From an uncultured Rivibacter sp. (lineage in GTDB: Bacteria > Pseudomonadota > Gammaproteobacteria > Burkholderiales > Burkholderiaceae): DNA of 64,000 bases. Positions within the stretch are counted from its first letter, which is position 1. Each line of letters opens with the position of its first letter. The notes beneath the pieces are model-generated. The model was not told the DNA's origin. It saw only the letters and a program-made list of their open reading frames with translations, and ran no database searches. The DNA lies in contig CAMLNA010000005.1 in NCBI GenBank assembly GCA_946481025.1, positions 17,531 through 81,530 on the forward strand, written 5' to 3'. Positions 13,292 through 25,053 of this stretch are shown in pieces. The position numbers were made by a program, and so were the translations under genes.

Positions 13292-15559
13292 TCAATCCTT
13301 CACGCAGTCCACGTAGTAGTGGCGCTGCCCGCCCACGGTCTCTTCTGCTTCCACCAGCCCGTGCACGTCGGTGTCGAAGCCCGGGAAGGCGGCGTTGAAC
13401 TCGCGCGTGAAGCGCAGGTAGTCCACGATCTTCTTGTTGAAGCGCTCGCCCGGGATGAGCAGCGGGATGCCCGGCGGGTACGGCGTCAGCAGCGAGGTGG
13501 TCACCCGGCCCTCGAGCTGGTCGATGCCCACGCGCTCGGTCTTGCGGTGCGCGATGCAGGCGAAGGCCTCGCTCGGCTTCATGGCCGGGTGCAGGTTCGA
13601 GAGGTACATCTCGGTGGTCAGCCGCGCGATGTCGCCCTTGGCGTACATCTCGTGGATGGCCTGGCAGAGGTCGCGCAGGCCCATGCGTTCATAACGCGGG
13701 TGCGCCGCGCAGAACTCGGGGAGGATGCGCCACATCGGCTGGTTCTTGTCGTAGTCGTCCTTGAACTGCTGCAGCGCCGTCACCAGCGTGTTCCAGCGGC
13801 CCTTGGTGATGCCGATGGTGAACATGATGAAGAACGAGTACAGCCCGGTCTTCTCGACCACCACGCCGTGCTCGGCCAGGAACTTGGTGACGATGGACGC
13901 CGGGATGCCGGTCTTGGCGAACTTGCCGTTCACGTCCAGCCCGGGCGTGATGATGGTGCTCTTGATCGGGTCGAGCATGTTGAAGCCCGGCGCCAGGTTG
14001 CCGAAGCCGTGCCACTTCTCGTTGGCCTGCAGCACCCAGTCGTCCTGGCGGCCGATGCCGTCGGCATTGAGCTTGTCCGGGCCCCACACCTTGAACCACC
14101 AGTCCTTGCCGAACTCCTTGTCGACCTTGCGCATGGCGCGGCGGAAGTCCAGCGCCTCCTTGATGCTCTCTTCCACCAGCGCGGTGCCGCCGGGCGGCTC
14201 CATCATCGCGGCGGCCACGTCGCAGCTGGCGATGATGGCGTACTGCGGGCTGGTGGACGTGTGCATCAGGTACGCCTCGTTGAAGAGGTGCGTGTCGAGC
14301 TTGCGCGTCTGCGAGTCCTGCACGAGCACCTGCGAGGCCTGGCTGATGCCGGCCAGCAGCTTGTGCGTGGACTGCGTCGCGTAGGTCATCGCCTCCTTCG
14401 GACGGGTGCGGCCCTTGCCCATGGCGTGGTAGGTGCCGTAGAACTTGTGGAACGCGGCATGCGGCAGCCAGGCTTCGTCGAAATGCAGCGTGTCCACGTA
14501 GCCGTCGAGCAGGCTCTTGATGGTCTCGGTGTTGTAGAGCACGCCGTCGTAGGTGCTCTGGGTGAGGGTGAGGATGCGCGGCTTCACCTGCTTCGGGTCC
14601 ACGCCGGCGAGCAGCGGGTTGGCCGCGATCTTCTTCTCGATGACCTCGCGGGTGAACTCGCTCTGCGGAATGGGCCCGATGATCCCGTAGTGGTTGCGCG
14701 TGGGCGTCAGGAACACCGGCACCGCGCCGGTCATGATGATGCTGTGCAGGATGGACTTGTGGCAGTTGCGGTCCACCACCACCACGTCGCCCGGCGCCAC
14801 CGTGTGGTGCCACACCATCTTGTTGGAGGTGCTGGTGCCGTTGGTGACGAAGAAGCAGTGGTCGGCGTTGAAGATGCGCGCGGCGTTGCGCTCGCTGTCG
14901 GCCACCGGGCCGGTATGGTCGAGCAGCTGGCCGAGCTCCTCGACCGCGTTGCACACGTCGGCGCGCAGCATGTTCTCGCCGAAGAACTGGTGGAACATCT
15001 GGCCGATCGGGCTCTTCAGGAAGGCCACGCCGCCCGAATGCCCCGGGCAGTGCCAGGAGTAGGAGCCGTCCTGCGCGTAGTGCAGCAGCGCCCGGAAGAA
15101 CGGCGGCGCCAGCGAGTCGAGGTAGCTCTTGGCCTCGCGGATGATGTGGCGCGCCACGAACTCCGGCGTGTCCTCGAACATGTGGATGAAGCCGTGCAGC
15201 TCGCGCAGGATGTCGTTCGGGATGTGCTGCGAGGTGCGCGTCTCGCCGTACAGGTAGATCGGGATCTCGGCGTTCTTGAAGCGGATCTCCTCGATGAACT
15301 TGCGCAGGCTCACCACCGCCTTCACCGGCTCGCTGCCGTCGGCCTCGACCAGCTCCTCGTCGTCGATCGACAGGATGAAGGCGCTGGCGCGGCTTTGCTG
15401 CTGCGCAAACTGCGACAGGTCGCCGTAGCTGGTGACGCCCAGCACCTCCATGCCTTCCTTCTGGATCGCGTCGGCCAACGCACGGATGCCGAGGCCCGAG
15501 GTGTTCTCGGAGCGAAAGTCCTCGTCGATGATCACGACGGGAAAGTGAAAACGCATCAT
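13292..15559 (-). CDS. PLP-dependent arginine/lysine/ornithine decarboxylase
   Basis: 755 residues, the usual size for the large fold-III (Orn/Lys/Arg) decarboxylases. The start is the first of two consecutive Met codons at 15559, behind AGAAAGG. An N-terminal response-regulator-like wing domain covers about 1-130. The PLP domain has the Schiff-base lysine K400 in QSTHKLLAG and DEAWLPHAAFH. The C-terminal domain follows. These enzymes decarboxylate a basic amino acid, consuming a proton, and serve acid resistance or polyamine synthesis. Substrate among Arg, Lys and Orn cannot be decided here. No antiporter gene is adjacent, unlike classical acid-resistance pairs, which slightly favours a biosynthetic or housekeeping role. 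Confidence 0.9.
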   Translation of the reverse strand: MMRFHFPVVIIDEDFRSENTSGLGIRALADAIQKEGMEVLGVTSYGDLSQFAQQQSRASAFILSIDDEELVEADGSEPVKAVVSLRKFIEEIRFKNAEIPIYLYGETRTSQHIPNDILRELHGFIHMFEDTPEFVARHIIREAKSYLDSLAPPFFRALLHYAQDGSYSWHCPGHSGGVAFLKSPIGQMFHQFFGENMLRADVCNAVEELGQLLDHTGPVADSERNAARIFNADHCFFVTNGTSTSNKMVWHHTVAPGDVVVVDRNCHKSILHSIIMTGAVPVFLTPTRNHYGIIGPIPQSEFTREVIEKKIAANPLLAGVDPKQVKPRILTLTQSTYDGVLYNTETIKSLLDGYVDTLHFDEAWLPHAAFHKFYGTYHAMGKGRTRPKEAMTYATQSTHKLLAGISQASQVLVQDSQTRKLDTHLFNEAYLMHTSTSPQYAIIASCDVAAAMMEPPGGTALVEESIKEALDFRRAMRKVDKEFGKDWWFKVWGPDKLNADGIGRQDDWVLQANEKWHGFGNLAPGFNMLDPIKSTIITPGLDVNGKFAKTGIPASIVTKFLAEHGVVVEKTGLYSFFIMFTIGITKGRWNTLVTALQQFKDDYDKNQPMWRILPEFCAAHPRYERMGLRDLCQAIHEMYAKGDIARLTTEMYLSNLHPAMKPSEAFACIAHRKTERVGIDQLEGRVTTSLLTPYPPGIPLLIPGERFNKKIVDYLRFTREFNAAFPGFDTDVHGLVEAEETVGGQRHYYVDCVKD

Positions 15560-15722
15560 GGCGGGCGGCCTTTCTGGTACTGCGAGAGGTGAAATCCGGC
15601 TTGCGGCCTGTCGGGAAAGCGCGAAGTGTAGGACTGTTCGGTGACCGCCTCGCACGCATGGCCGCAGACCGTGGTCTGCGTCGTACACTGCCGCCGTCTT
15701 CTACGGGCGGAGGGGTGTGAAC

Positions 15723-16145
15723 ATGAGCGATGCGACCCTGTGGTGGATCGCAACCGGGGTGGCCGTGGCGCTGGAGCTCGCCACCGGCACCTTCTATCTG
15801 CTGATGCTGGCCATCGGGCTGGCGGCCGCCGCGGTGGCGGCCCACCTCGGCGCCGGCTTTTCCATGCAGCTGGTGGCCGCCGCGGTCATCGGCGGCGGCG
15901 CCGTGACGGCGCTGCACCTCCTGCGCGCCAGGCGGCCGGCAGCCCCGCCGGCCGGCGCCAACCGCGACGTCAACATCGACATCGGCGAGCGCGTCACCGT
16001 GACGCAATGGAACCCCGACGGCACGACGCGCGTCCAGTACCGCGGCGCCTCGTGGGCCGCCCGCTATGCCGGCACCGACGCGCCGGCCCCCGGCGAACAC
16101 GTGATCCGCGCGGTCGACGGCAGCCAGCTCCTGCTGGGCCGCTGA
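15723..16145 (+). CDS. NfeD-family membrane protein
   Basis: 140 residues from ATG 15723, which lies 7 bases after GGAGGGG; a GTG two codons earlier is less well placed. Two or three hydrophobic segments fill residues 5-65. A short C-terminal OB-fold NfeD domain follows (about 80-140, IGERVTVTQW...TRVQYRGASWAAR). NfeD proteins partner SPFH/stomatin proteins in the inner membrane, and the next gene 47 bp downstream encodes one, so they probably form a complex. The same pairing is seen for YbbK/QmcA and YbbL-type neighbours in enterobacteria. Confidence 0.87.
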   Translation: MSDATLWWIATGVAVALELATGTFYLLMLAIGLAAAAVAAHLGAGFSMQLVAAAVIGGGAVTALHLLRARRPAAPPAGANRDVNIDIGERVTVTQWNPDGTTRVQYRGASWAARYAGTDAPAPGEHVIRAVDGSQLLLGR

Positions 16146-16192
16146 AGCCCCACACGCCGCAACCCAAACAACCAAAGACGGAGAACCGATCC

Positions 16193-17110
16193 ATGGAAGC
16201 TGTCGCCATCGTGCTGCTCGTCATCGCGGCCATCTTCATCGTGCGCGCCGTGAAGGTCGTGCCGCAGCAGCATGCCTGGGTGGTCGAGCGGCTCGGCAAG
16301 TACCACGGCACGCTCACGCCGGGCCTCAATTTCCTCGTGCCCTTCGTGGACCGGCTGGCCTACAAGCACTCGCTCAAGGAAATTCCGCTCGACGTGCCCA
16401 GCCAGGTCTGCATCACGAAGGACAACACCCAGCTGCAGGTCGACGGCATCCTGTACTTCCAGGTCACCGACCCCATGCGCGCGAGCTACGGCTCGTCGAA
16501 CTACATCATCGCCATCACCCAGCTCGCCCAGACCACGCTGCGCAGCGTGATCGGCAAGATGGAGCTCGACAAGACCTTCGAGGAGCGCGACGCGATCAAT
16601 GCCTCGGTGGTGAGCGCGCTCGACGAGGCCGCCCGCACCTGGGGCGTGAAGGTGCTGCGCTACGAGATCAAGGACCTCACGCCGCCGGCCGAGATCCTGC
16701 GCGCGATGCAGGCGCAGATCACCGCCGAGCGCGAGAAGCGCGCGCTGATCGCCGCCTCCGAAGGCCGCCGCCAGGAGCAGATCAACATCGCCACCGGCGA
16801 GCGCGAGGCCTTCATCGCCCGCTCCGAAGGCGAGAAGCAGGCCGAGATCAACAAGGCCCAGGGCGAGGCCGCCGCCATCACCGCGGTGGCCGCCGCCACG
16901 GCCGAGGCCATCAGCAAGATCGCTGCCGCCATCGAGCAGCCGGGGGGCGGCCAGGCGGTGCAGCTCAAGGTGGCCGAAAAGGCGGTCGAGGCATTCGCCC
17001 AGCTGGCCCAGAAGAACAACACCATGATCGTGCCGGCCAACATGAGCGAGGTGTCCTCGCTCATCGGCACCGCGATGACGCTCATCAAGGGCAGCACGCC
17101 TGCACGCTGA
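16193..17110 (+). CDS. qmcA: SPFH/stomatin-like membrane protein (QmcA type)
   Basis: 305 residues with an N-terminal membrane segment (about 2-20), then the SPFH/band-7 domain (VPQQHAWVVERLGKYHGTLTPGLNFLVPFVD) and a long Ala/Glu-rich coiled coil (about 170-270) used for oligomerisation. Members form large ring assemblies in membrane microdomains and affect protease activity or membrane quality control. The NfeD partner lies directly upstream. The stop overlaps the start of the next gene by one base (TGATG), so the three genes are probably co-transcribed. Confidence 0.92.
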   Translation: MEAVAIVLLVIAAIFIVRAVKVVPQQHAWVVERLGKYHGTLTPGLNFLVPFVDRLAYKHSLKEIPLDVPSQVCITKDNTQLQVDGILYFQVTDPMRASYGSSNYIIAITQLAQTTLRSVIGKMELDKTFEERDAINASVVSALDEAARTWGVKVLRYEIKDLTPPAEILRAMQAQITAEREKRALIAASEGRRQEQINIATGEREAFIARSEGEKQAEINKAQGEAAAITAVAAATAEAISKIAAAIEQPGGGQAVQLKVAEKAVEAFAQLAQKNNTMIVPANMSEVSSLIGTAMTLIKGSTPAR

Positions 17111-17493
17111 TGGACGCGAGGAACGTGCTGGGCACGCAGCTCGTGCCCTGCTCCTACGACCCGCTCACCGGCTGGTGGCGCGACGGCTGCTGCCACACCG
17201 ACGAGAACGACCACGGCAGCCATGTCATCTGCGCCCGCATGACGATGGAGTTCCTGAACTTCTCGATGGAGCGCGGCAACGACCTCATCACCGCCCGGCC
17301 GGCATCGCGCTTCCGCGGCCTGAAGCCGGGCGATCGCTGGTGCCTGTGCGCCCTGCGCTGGAAAGAGGCCATGGAAGAAGGCTACGCGCCGCCCGTGGTG
17401 CTGGAGAGCACGCACGAGCGGGCGCTGGAGCTGGTGCCGCTCGAGACGCTGCAGACGCACGCCTGGAAAGCCGACTCGGCGCAGCGCTCCTGA
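17110..17493 (+). CDS. DUF2237 family protein
   Basis: 127 residues, recognised from the DUF2237 pattern NVLGTQLVPCSYDPLTGWWRDG, the Cys pair in GCCHTDENDHGSHVICA, and GDRWCLCALRW. The function is unknown. The conserved Cys and His residues could bind a metal, but this is inference. Translation starts at the ATG overlapping the stop of the SPFH gene, so it is probably translationally coupled. It converges with the peptide deformylase gene, with 19 bases between stops. Confidence 0.85.
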   Translation: MDARNVLGTQLVPCSYDPLTGWWRDGCCHTDENDHGSHVICARMTMEFLNFSMERGNDLITARPASRFRGLKPGDRWCLCALRWKEAMEEGYAPPVVLESTHERALELVPLETLQTHAWKADSAQRS

Positions 17494-17512
17494 GCGCCGG
17501 CGGGCGTTCAGC

Positions 17513-18052
17513 TCAATCGTCGTCCTGGGTTGCGTCCAGGCCCGGGAACAGCACCTCGGTGAAGCCGAACCGGGTGAAGTCGCGCACGCGCATCGGGTAG
17601 AGCTTGCCCAAGAGGTGGTCGCACTCGTGCTGCACCACCCGCGCATGAAAACCCTCCGCCTCGCGCTCGATCGGCTGGCCGGCGGGGTCGAAGCCGCTGT
17701 AGCGGATGCGCGCGAACCGCGGCACCACGCCGCGCAGGCCGGGCACCGAGAGGCACCCTTCCCAGCCTTCTTCCTCCTCGTCGGACAGCGGCACGATGGC
17801 CGGGTTGATGAGCACCGTGCGCGGCACCGGCGGCGCATCCGGGTAGCGGTCGTTTTTCGTGAAACCGAAGATCACCAGCTGCAGGTCCACCCCGATCTGC
17901 GGTGCGGCGAGCCCGGCGCCGTTGGCGGCCTCCATGGTGTCGAACATGTCGTCGATGAGCGCCTGCAGCTCGGGCGTGCCGAATTCACGAACGGGCTGGG
18001 CCACGCGCAGCAGGCGCGGGTCGCCCATCTTCAGGATCTGGCGCACTGTCAT
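17513..18052 (-). CDS. def: Peptide deformylase
   Basis: 179 residues from the ATG at 18052 ([12 protein letters not shown]), preceded by AAGAGA. A longer in-frame extension lacks family similarity and is rejected. All three deformylase motifs are present: [10 protein letters not shown] (motif 1), EGCLSVPG (motif 2, metal-binding Cys) and HECDHLLGK (motif 3, HExxH). It removes the formyl group from nascent proteins using Fe2+ at the ribosome exit. It lacks fmt next door, the usual partner, so this may be a second, stand-alone copy. The VOC gene diverges 52 bp away. Confidence 0.95.
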   Translation of the reverse strand: MTVRQILKMGDPRLLRVAQPVREFGTPELQALIDDMFDTMEAANGAGLAAPQIGVDLQLVIFGFTKNDRYPDAPPVPRTVLINPAIVPLSDEEEEGWEGCLSVPGLRGVVPRFARIRYSGFDPAGQPIEREAEGFHARVVQHECDHLLGKLYPMRVRDFTRFGFTEVLFPGLDATQDDD

Positions 18053-18104
18053 GGCGGTCTCTTGCAAAGCGGGAAGCGGCGGTGGCCGATGGTAGCCTCG
18101 CGCC

Positions 18105-18494
18105 ATGCAGCTTGCCCGCCTACACCACGTCGCGGTCATCGCCTCGGACTACCCTCGCGCCAGGCGCTTCTACACCGAGGTGCTGGGGCTGGCGGTCGTG
18201 GCCGAGACCTACCGCGCCGCGCGCGACTCCTACAAGCTCGACCTCGCCTTGCCCGACGGCACCCAGATCGAGCTGTTCTCGTTCCCCCACCCGCCACCGC
18301 GCCCGACCCGCCCGGAAGCCTGCGGGCTGCGGCACCTGGCATTCGCGGTGCGTGACATCGACGCCGCCCTTGCCCACCTGAGCCGCCATGGCGTGGCCGC
18401 CGAGCCGGTGCGCGTGGACGAGCTGACCGGCCGGCGCTTCACCTTCTTCGCCGACCCGGACGGCCTGCCGCTGGAGCTGTACGAGCAGGACTGA
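18105..18494 (+). CDS. VOC-family (glyoxalase-like) protein, YaeR type
   Basis: 129 residues forming two beta-alpha-beta-beta-beta modules. Candidate metal ligands are His in [11 protein letters not shown], Glu in QIELFSFP, His in LRHLAFAV and Glu in LPLELYEQD. The layout matches the YaeR/SMU1112c branch of the vicinal-oxygen-chelate superfamily, close to glyoxalase I but of untested substrate. It diverges from def. Confidence 0.8.
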   Translation: MQLARLHHVAVIASDYPRARRFYTEVLGLAVVAETYRAARDSYKLDLALPDGTQIELFSFPHPPPRPTRPEACGLRHLAFAVRDIDAALAHLSRHGVAAEPVRVDELTGRRFTFFADPDGLPLELYEQD

Positions 18495-18608
18495 CCCTCC
18501 GATGGGGGTGTCACGCAAATTTCACTGAAGTTTTTCACGAGCGCTGTCGATACCGCGTGAGAGCACCTCGTTGGGCCTGCTCGCCAACAAAGTTTCAGGG
18601 ACATCCTC

Positions 18609-20156
18609 ATGAAGAACGCTCTTCACCAGCGCTTGCTGGTCGCTTTCGGCATCGTGATCGCGCTGACCGGGCTGACTGGCGCGACCGTGGGCTGGTACAC
18701 GTGGAAGACGCAGCGCGACTTCAAGTACCTCTACGACAACACCCGCGGCTCGGGCGAGCTGCTCAAGGCCAGCAGCGCGCTCTGGCAGCTGCGCTACAAC
18801 CTGGCCATCGCCGCCACGGCCGACGAGGCCGGCATCCGCAAGGCGGCCGGCGAGGAGGCCAAGCTGTTCAAGGCGGTCAACGACGCGCTGGACGTCTACG
18901 GCGCGCTGCAGCTGAGCGCCGACGAGGGCGCCGCCCTGGCCAAGGTGCGCGAAGCGCTCCAGGGCTATGCGCAGGCGCGCCCGCACTGGTACGAGCTGCG
19001 CCTGCAGGGCAAGGACGACGAAGCCAGGGAGTACCGGGCCCGGAACGCCACGCCGACCGGCGCCACGCTCGCCAAGGCCTTCAATGCGCAGGTGGACCTG
19101 CAGGCCGAGGCGGCGGCCGAATCTCACCGGCTGCTCGACGCCGGCGCGTCCCAGGTGCGGCTGATGGTGCTGGGCATCTGCATCGTGGCGCTGGGCATCG
19201 CCGTGTGGCTGGCAGCGTGGATCGTGCGCGTGCTGACCGGCCCGGTGGCCCGGGCCACGGCCGTGGCCAACAACATCGCGCAAGGTCACCTGTCGAACGA
19301 GATCCCGAACGACAAGGGGCCGATGGGCCACCTGATGAGCGCGCTGCGCGACATGCAGGCCAGCCTCTCGCACATCGTGTCGTCGGTGCGGGCCAACGCC
19401 GAGGAGGTGGCCACCGCCGGCACGCAGATCGCCCAGGGCAACAACCACCTGAGCGCCCGGACGGACGACCAGGCTTCGGCCCTGCAGCAGACCTCGGCCT
19501 CGATGGAAGAGCTGGGCGCCACGGTGCGGCAGAACGCCGACAACGCGGCCCAGGCCAACCAGCTCGCACACGGCGCCTCGGCGGTGGCGGTGAAAGGCGG
19601 CGAGGTGGTCGCCCAGGTGGTCGACACCATGAAGGGCATCAATGACAGCTCGCGCCGCATTGCCGACATCATCGGCGTGATCGACGGCATCGCCTTCCAG
19701 ACCAACATCCTGGCGTTGAACGCCGCCGTCGAAGCGGCGCGGGCCGGCGAGCAGGGCCGCGGCTTCGCGGTGGTGGCCGGCGAAGTGCGCACGCTGGCGC
19801 AACGCAGTGCCGAAGCAGCCCGGGAGATCAAGAGCCTCATCAACGCCAGCGTCGAGCGTGTCGAGCAAGGCACCGCGCTGGTCGACCAGGCCGGTGCCAC
19901 GATGAACGAGGTGGTCGCCTCGATCCGCCGCGTGACCGACATCATGAGCGAGATCAGCGTGGCCAGCGCCCAGCAGAGCGCCGGCGTGGCCCAGGTGGGC
20001 GCAGCCGTCACGAAGATGGACGAAACCACCCAGCAGAACGCATCACTGGTGCAGGAAAGCGCCGCGGCGGCCGAGAGCCTGAAGGAGCAGGCGCACCGGC
20101 TCGTCGAGGCGGTGGCGGTGTTCAAGCTCGGCGCAGGCGAGCCGAGGCTGGCCTGA
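18609..20156 (+). CDS. Methyl-accepting chemotaxis protein
   Basis: 515 residues with the class Tsr/Tar layout: first membrane segment about 8-30, periplasmic four-helix-bundle sensor about 31-183, second membrane segment about 184-206, HAMP, then the cytoplasmic signalling hairpin. The highly conserved tip ([20 protein letters not shown]) lies near 360-380. It signals ligand binding to CheA/CheW. The C-terminus ends in GAGEPRLA with no NWETF-type CheR/CheB tether. No che genes are adjacent, so it is an orphan receptor. Ligand unknown. Confidence 0.93.
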   Translation: MKNALHQRLLVAFGIVIALTGLTGATVGWYTWKTQRDFKYLYDNTRGSGELLKASSALWQLRYNLAIAATADEAGIRKAAGEEAKLFKAVNDALDVYGALQLSADEGAALAKVREALQGYAQARPHWYELRLQGKDDEAREYRARNATPTGATLAKAFNAQVDLQAEAAAESHRLLDAGASQVRLMVLGICIVALGIAVWLAAWIVRVLTGPVARATAVANNIAQGHLSNEIPNDKGPMGHLMSALRDMQASLSHIVSSVRANAEEVATAGTQIAQGNNHLSARTDDQASALQQTSASMEELGATVRQNADNAAQANQLAHGASAVAVKGGEVVAQVVDTMKGINDSSRRIADIIGVIDGIAFQTNILALNAAVEAARAGEQGRGFAVVAGEVRTLAQRSAEAAREIKSLINASVERVEQGTALVDQAGATMNEVVASIRRVTDIMSEISVASAQQSAGVAQVGAAVTKMDETTQQNASLVQESAAAAESLKEQAHRLVEAVAVFKLGAGEPRLA

Positions 20157-20163
20157 CGGGCGC

Positions 20164-22311
<2,148 letters not shown>

Positions 22312-22328
22312 TCACGAGGACGTCATCC

Positions 22329-23714
22329 ATGCCCTTCGACTTCGACCTCATCACCCTGGGCGCCGGCTCCGGCGGCGTGGCGGCCTCGCGCCGCGCGGCG
22401 GCACATGGTGCGCGCGTGGCCATCGTCGAAGGCAGCCGTGTGGGCGGTACCTGCGTGATCCGCGGCTGCGTGCCCAAGAAGCTGCTCATGTATGCGGCGC
22501 AGCTGGGGGATGCGCTGCGCGAAGCGCCGCACTACGGCTGGTCGCCGGCCGGCTCGGGCTTCGACATGGCACGCTGGGCCGCCGCCAAGGCGGCCGCGAC
22601 GGCGCGGCTCGAAGGGGTGTACCGACAGCTGCTCGAAGACGCCAAGGTGGAGCTGGTCGAAGGCTGGGGGCGCATCACCGGGCCGCACACGGTGGAAGTG
22701 GCCGGACGGCGGCTTACCGCGCGGCACCTGCTGGTGGCCACCGGCGCCTCGCCCAGCCGCGAGGCGATCGAGGGCCTCGCCGACGCGGCAACGTCCGACG
22801 ACCTGCTCGACCTCGCCGCCCTGCCCGATCGCATGGCCGTCGTGGGCGGCGGGTACATCGCGGTGGAGTTCGCCAGCATCGTGGCACGGCTCGGTGTGCA
22901 GGTGAGCCTGTTCTATCGCGCCGGCCTCCCGCTGCGCGGCTTCGACGAAGACCTGCGCCGCCGGCTCGCGCCCGCGCTGGAGGCGGGGGGCATCCGGCTC
23001 ATGGGCGCGGTGCCGGCACGAGTGCAGAAACGCGCACCGGCCTTCCTGCTGCACATGGCCGACGGGGCCGTGCACGAGTTCCCGTACGTCCTCAACGCCA
23101 CGGGCCGCCGGCCCAATACCCGTGGGCTCGGGCTCGACACGCTGGGCATCGGCGTGGACGCCGAAGGCGCCGTCCCGGTGGACGGTCAACTGCGCACCAG
23201 CGCCCAGGGCGTCTACGCCATCGGCGACGTCACTCGCCTGAAGAACCTCACGCCAGTGGCCATCGCGCAGGGCCGCACCCTGGCCGATGCGCTCTTCGGC
23301 GGCCGCCCGCTGCGCCCGCTCGACCTCGTGTCGGCCGCCAGCGCGGTGTTCACCCTGCCGCCCATCGGCACGGCAGGCCTCAACGAAAACCAGGCGCTGG
23401 CCGCGGGCCACCGGCTGAAGATCTACGAAGCCGATTTCCGGCCGATGCGCCAGGCGTTCTACGGCGGCAGCGAGCGCAGCTACATGAAGCTCGTGGTCGA
23501 TGCCGATACCGACCTCGTGCTGGGCATCCACATGCTGGGTGCCGACGCTCCCGAGATCGTGCAAAGCCTCTCGGTAACCCTGACCTGCGGCGCGACCAAG
23601 CAGGACTTCGACCACACGCTCGCCGTGCACCCTACGGCGGCCGAGGAGTTCATGCTGATGCGCGAGCCGAGCCGGGTGCTCGACCGCGTCAACACAATGA
23701 TGTCTCCGATGTAA
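22329..23714 (+). CDS. gor: Glutathione-disulfide reductase
   Basis: 461 residues from ATG 22329 (MPFDFDLITLGAGSGG, the FAD-binding GxGxxG), behind a CGAGGA sequence. An earlier in-frame start is unsupported. The redox pair is C42 and C47 in GGTCVIRGCVPKK, the same spacing and numbering as E. coli Gor. A second Rossmann motif (VVGGGYIAVEFA) binds NADPH, and the C-terminal HPTAAEE carries the catalytic His. It keeps glutathione reduced in the cytoplasm. It lies opposite to ligA and splits the usual smc-zipA-ligA neighbourhood. Confidence 0.93.
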   Translation: MPFDFDLITLGAGSGGVAASRRAAAHGARVAIVEGSRVGGTCVIRGCVPKKLLMYAAQLGDALREAPHYGWSPAGSGFDMARWAAAKAAATARLEGVYRQLLEDAKVELVEGWGRITGPHTVEVAGRRLTARHLLVATGASPSREAIEGLADAATSDDLLDLAALPDRMAVVGGGYIAVEFASIVARLGVQVSLFYRAGLPLRGFDEDLRRRLAPALEAGGIRLMGAVPARVQKRAPAFLLHMADGAVHEFPYVLNATGRRPNTRGLGLDTLGIGVDAEGAVPVDGQLRTSAQGVYAIGDVTRLKNLTPVAIAQGRTLADALFGGRPLRPLDLVSAASAVFTLPPIGTAGLNENQALAAGHRLKIYEADFRPMRQAFYGGSERSYMKLVVDADTDLVLGIHMLGADAPEIVQSLSVTLTCGATKQDFDHTLAVHPTAAEEFMLMREPSRVLDRVNTMMSPM

Positions 23715-23785
23715 CCGGAGTTGTCGCTGCTCCCTGAGGCCCGTCACGCCTGCCTACATTCGTGCCTCGTCTGAGAGGGGCAACG

Positions 23786-25027
23786 ATGAAGGTTCTCTGC
23801 GGGTTCTTCCTCGCATGCACGGTCGGGAGCGCGGCCGCCCAGGAACACTGGACCGCCGCACGGGTGGGCACGCTCGGCGGCTGGTACACCAGCGCGGCGG
23901 CACTCAATGACCGGGGCGAGGTGGTCGGCGTGTCGTCCACCGCGCAGCACGAAAACCATGCCTTCCTCTACAGCGCAGGGCGCCTGCATGACCTCGGCAC
24001 GCTGGGCGGGTCGGCCAGCGGCGCCACCGGCATCAACAACGCCGGACAGGTGGTCGGGTGGTCGTTCGGCAGCGACGGCGGGCATCGCGCCTTCCTCTAC
24101 GGCGGCGCGCGCATGCAAGACATCACCCCGGCCGGCGCCGAGCATGGCGGCGCGCTCGCCATCAACCAGCGCGGCCAGGTGGCCGGGTGGTCACAAACCC
24201 GCAGCAGCGACGGCGCGGTGCAATGGCGTGGGTTCACCCACGCCAGCAGCACCGGCGCGACCACGTCCTTCGGCACGCTGGGTGGCGCGCACAGCCACGT
24301 GCGCGCGATCAACGGTGCCGGGCAGGTCGTCGGGGAGTCCAACGTCCTCGGCGATCGCGAGTCGCATGCCTACCTGCATGACGGCCGCACCATGACGCCG
24401 CTGGGCCACCTGGGCGGCGCTCAAAGCGGCGCCACCGCCATCAATGAAGCGGGCGACGTCGTGGGCCATGCCAGCCTGCCCGACGCGGGGCAGCACGCCT
24501 TCCTGTGGCGCGGCGGCACCCTGACCGACATGGGCACGCTGGGCGGCACGCAAAGCCGCGCCGCCGACATCAATGACCGCGGCCAGGCGGTCGGCCACGC
24601 GAGCCTGGCCGGCGACGAGAACTTTCGCGCCTTCCTGTTCGACCAGGGCCGCATGACCGACCTGGGCACGCTGGGCGGCGCGTCGAGCCAGGCCCTGGGC
24701 ATCAACAACCTGGGGCAGGTGGTGGGCTGGGCCGAGATCGGCTCGCCGGCACCGGGCGAGGCGAACCGCCACGTCTTCTTCTACAGCGACGGCGTGATGA
24801 CCGACCTGACGAGCTGGGTGATGCGCTCGTTCGACATCGTGGCCGACGTGGACCCGTACTCGGTGCTGCTCAACGATGTGGGCCAGGTGGTGCTTTCGGC
24901 CACCTTCCACACCGGCGACCGCGGCCTGTTCCTGCTGTCGCCGGCGCCCGAGCCGCTCACCTATGCACTGATGCTGGCCGGGCTGGCGGCCCTGGCCGCA
25001 CTGCGGCGGCGCAACCTTCCCGGCTGA
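23786..25027 (+). CDS. HAF-repeat protein with PEP-CTERM-like C-terminal anchor
   Basis: 413 residues from ATG 23786 behind GAGAGGGG. A signal peptide (about 1-18) ends at AAAQ. The body is a chain of about seven repeats of some 45 residues with the pattern HAFLY-x-G-x-M-x-DLGTLGG ... AxxINxxGQVVG, the HAF family, likely a beta-propeller-like extracellular module. The tail is a PEP-CTERM sorting signal: APEP, a hydrophobic stretch (LTYALMLAGLAALAAL) and RRR. Such proteins are processed by exosortase during surface or exopolysaccharide export. No exosortase gene lies in this window. The function is unknown. Confidence 0.83.
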   Translation: MKVLCGFFLACTVGSAAAQEHWTAARVGTLGGWYTSAAALNDRGEVVGVSSTAQHENHAFLYSAGRLHDLGTLGGSASGATGINNAGQVVGWSFGSDGGHRAFLYGGARMQDITPAGAEHGGALAINQRGQVAGWSQTRSSDGAVQWRGFTHASSTGATTSFGTLGGAHSHVRAINGAGQVVGESNVLGDRESHAYLHDGRTMTPLGHLGGAQSGATAINEAGDVVGHASLPDAGQHAFLWRGGTLTDMGTLGGTQSRAADINDRGQAVGHASLAGDENFRAFLFDQGRMTDLGTLGGASSQALGINNLGQVVGWAEIGSPAPGEANRHVFFYSDGVMTDLTSWVMRSFDIVADVDPYSVLLNDVGQVVLSATFHTGDRGLFLLSPAPEPLTYALMLAGLAALAALRRRNLPG

Positions 25028-25053
25028 TCGGCCAGGGACCGATCCAGTCCGGG

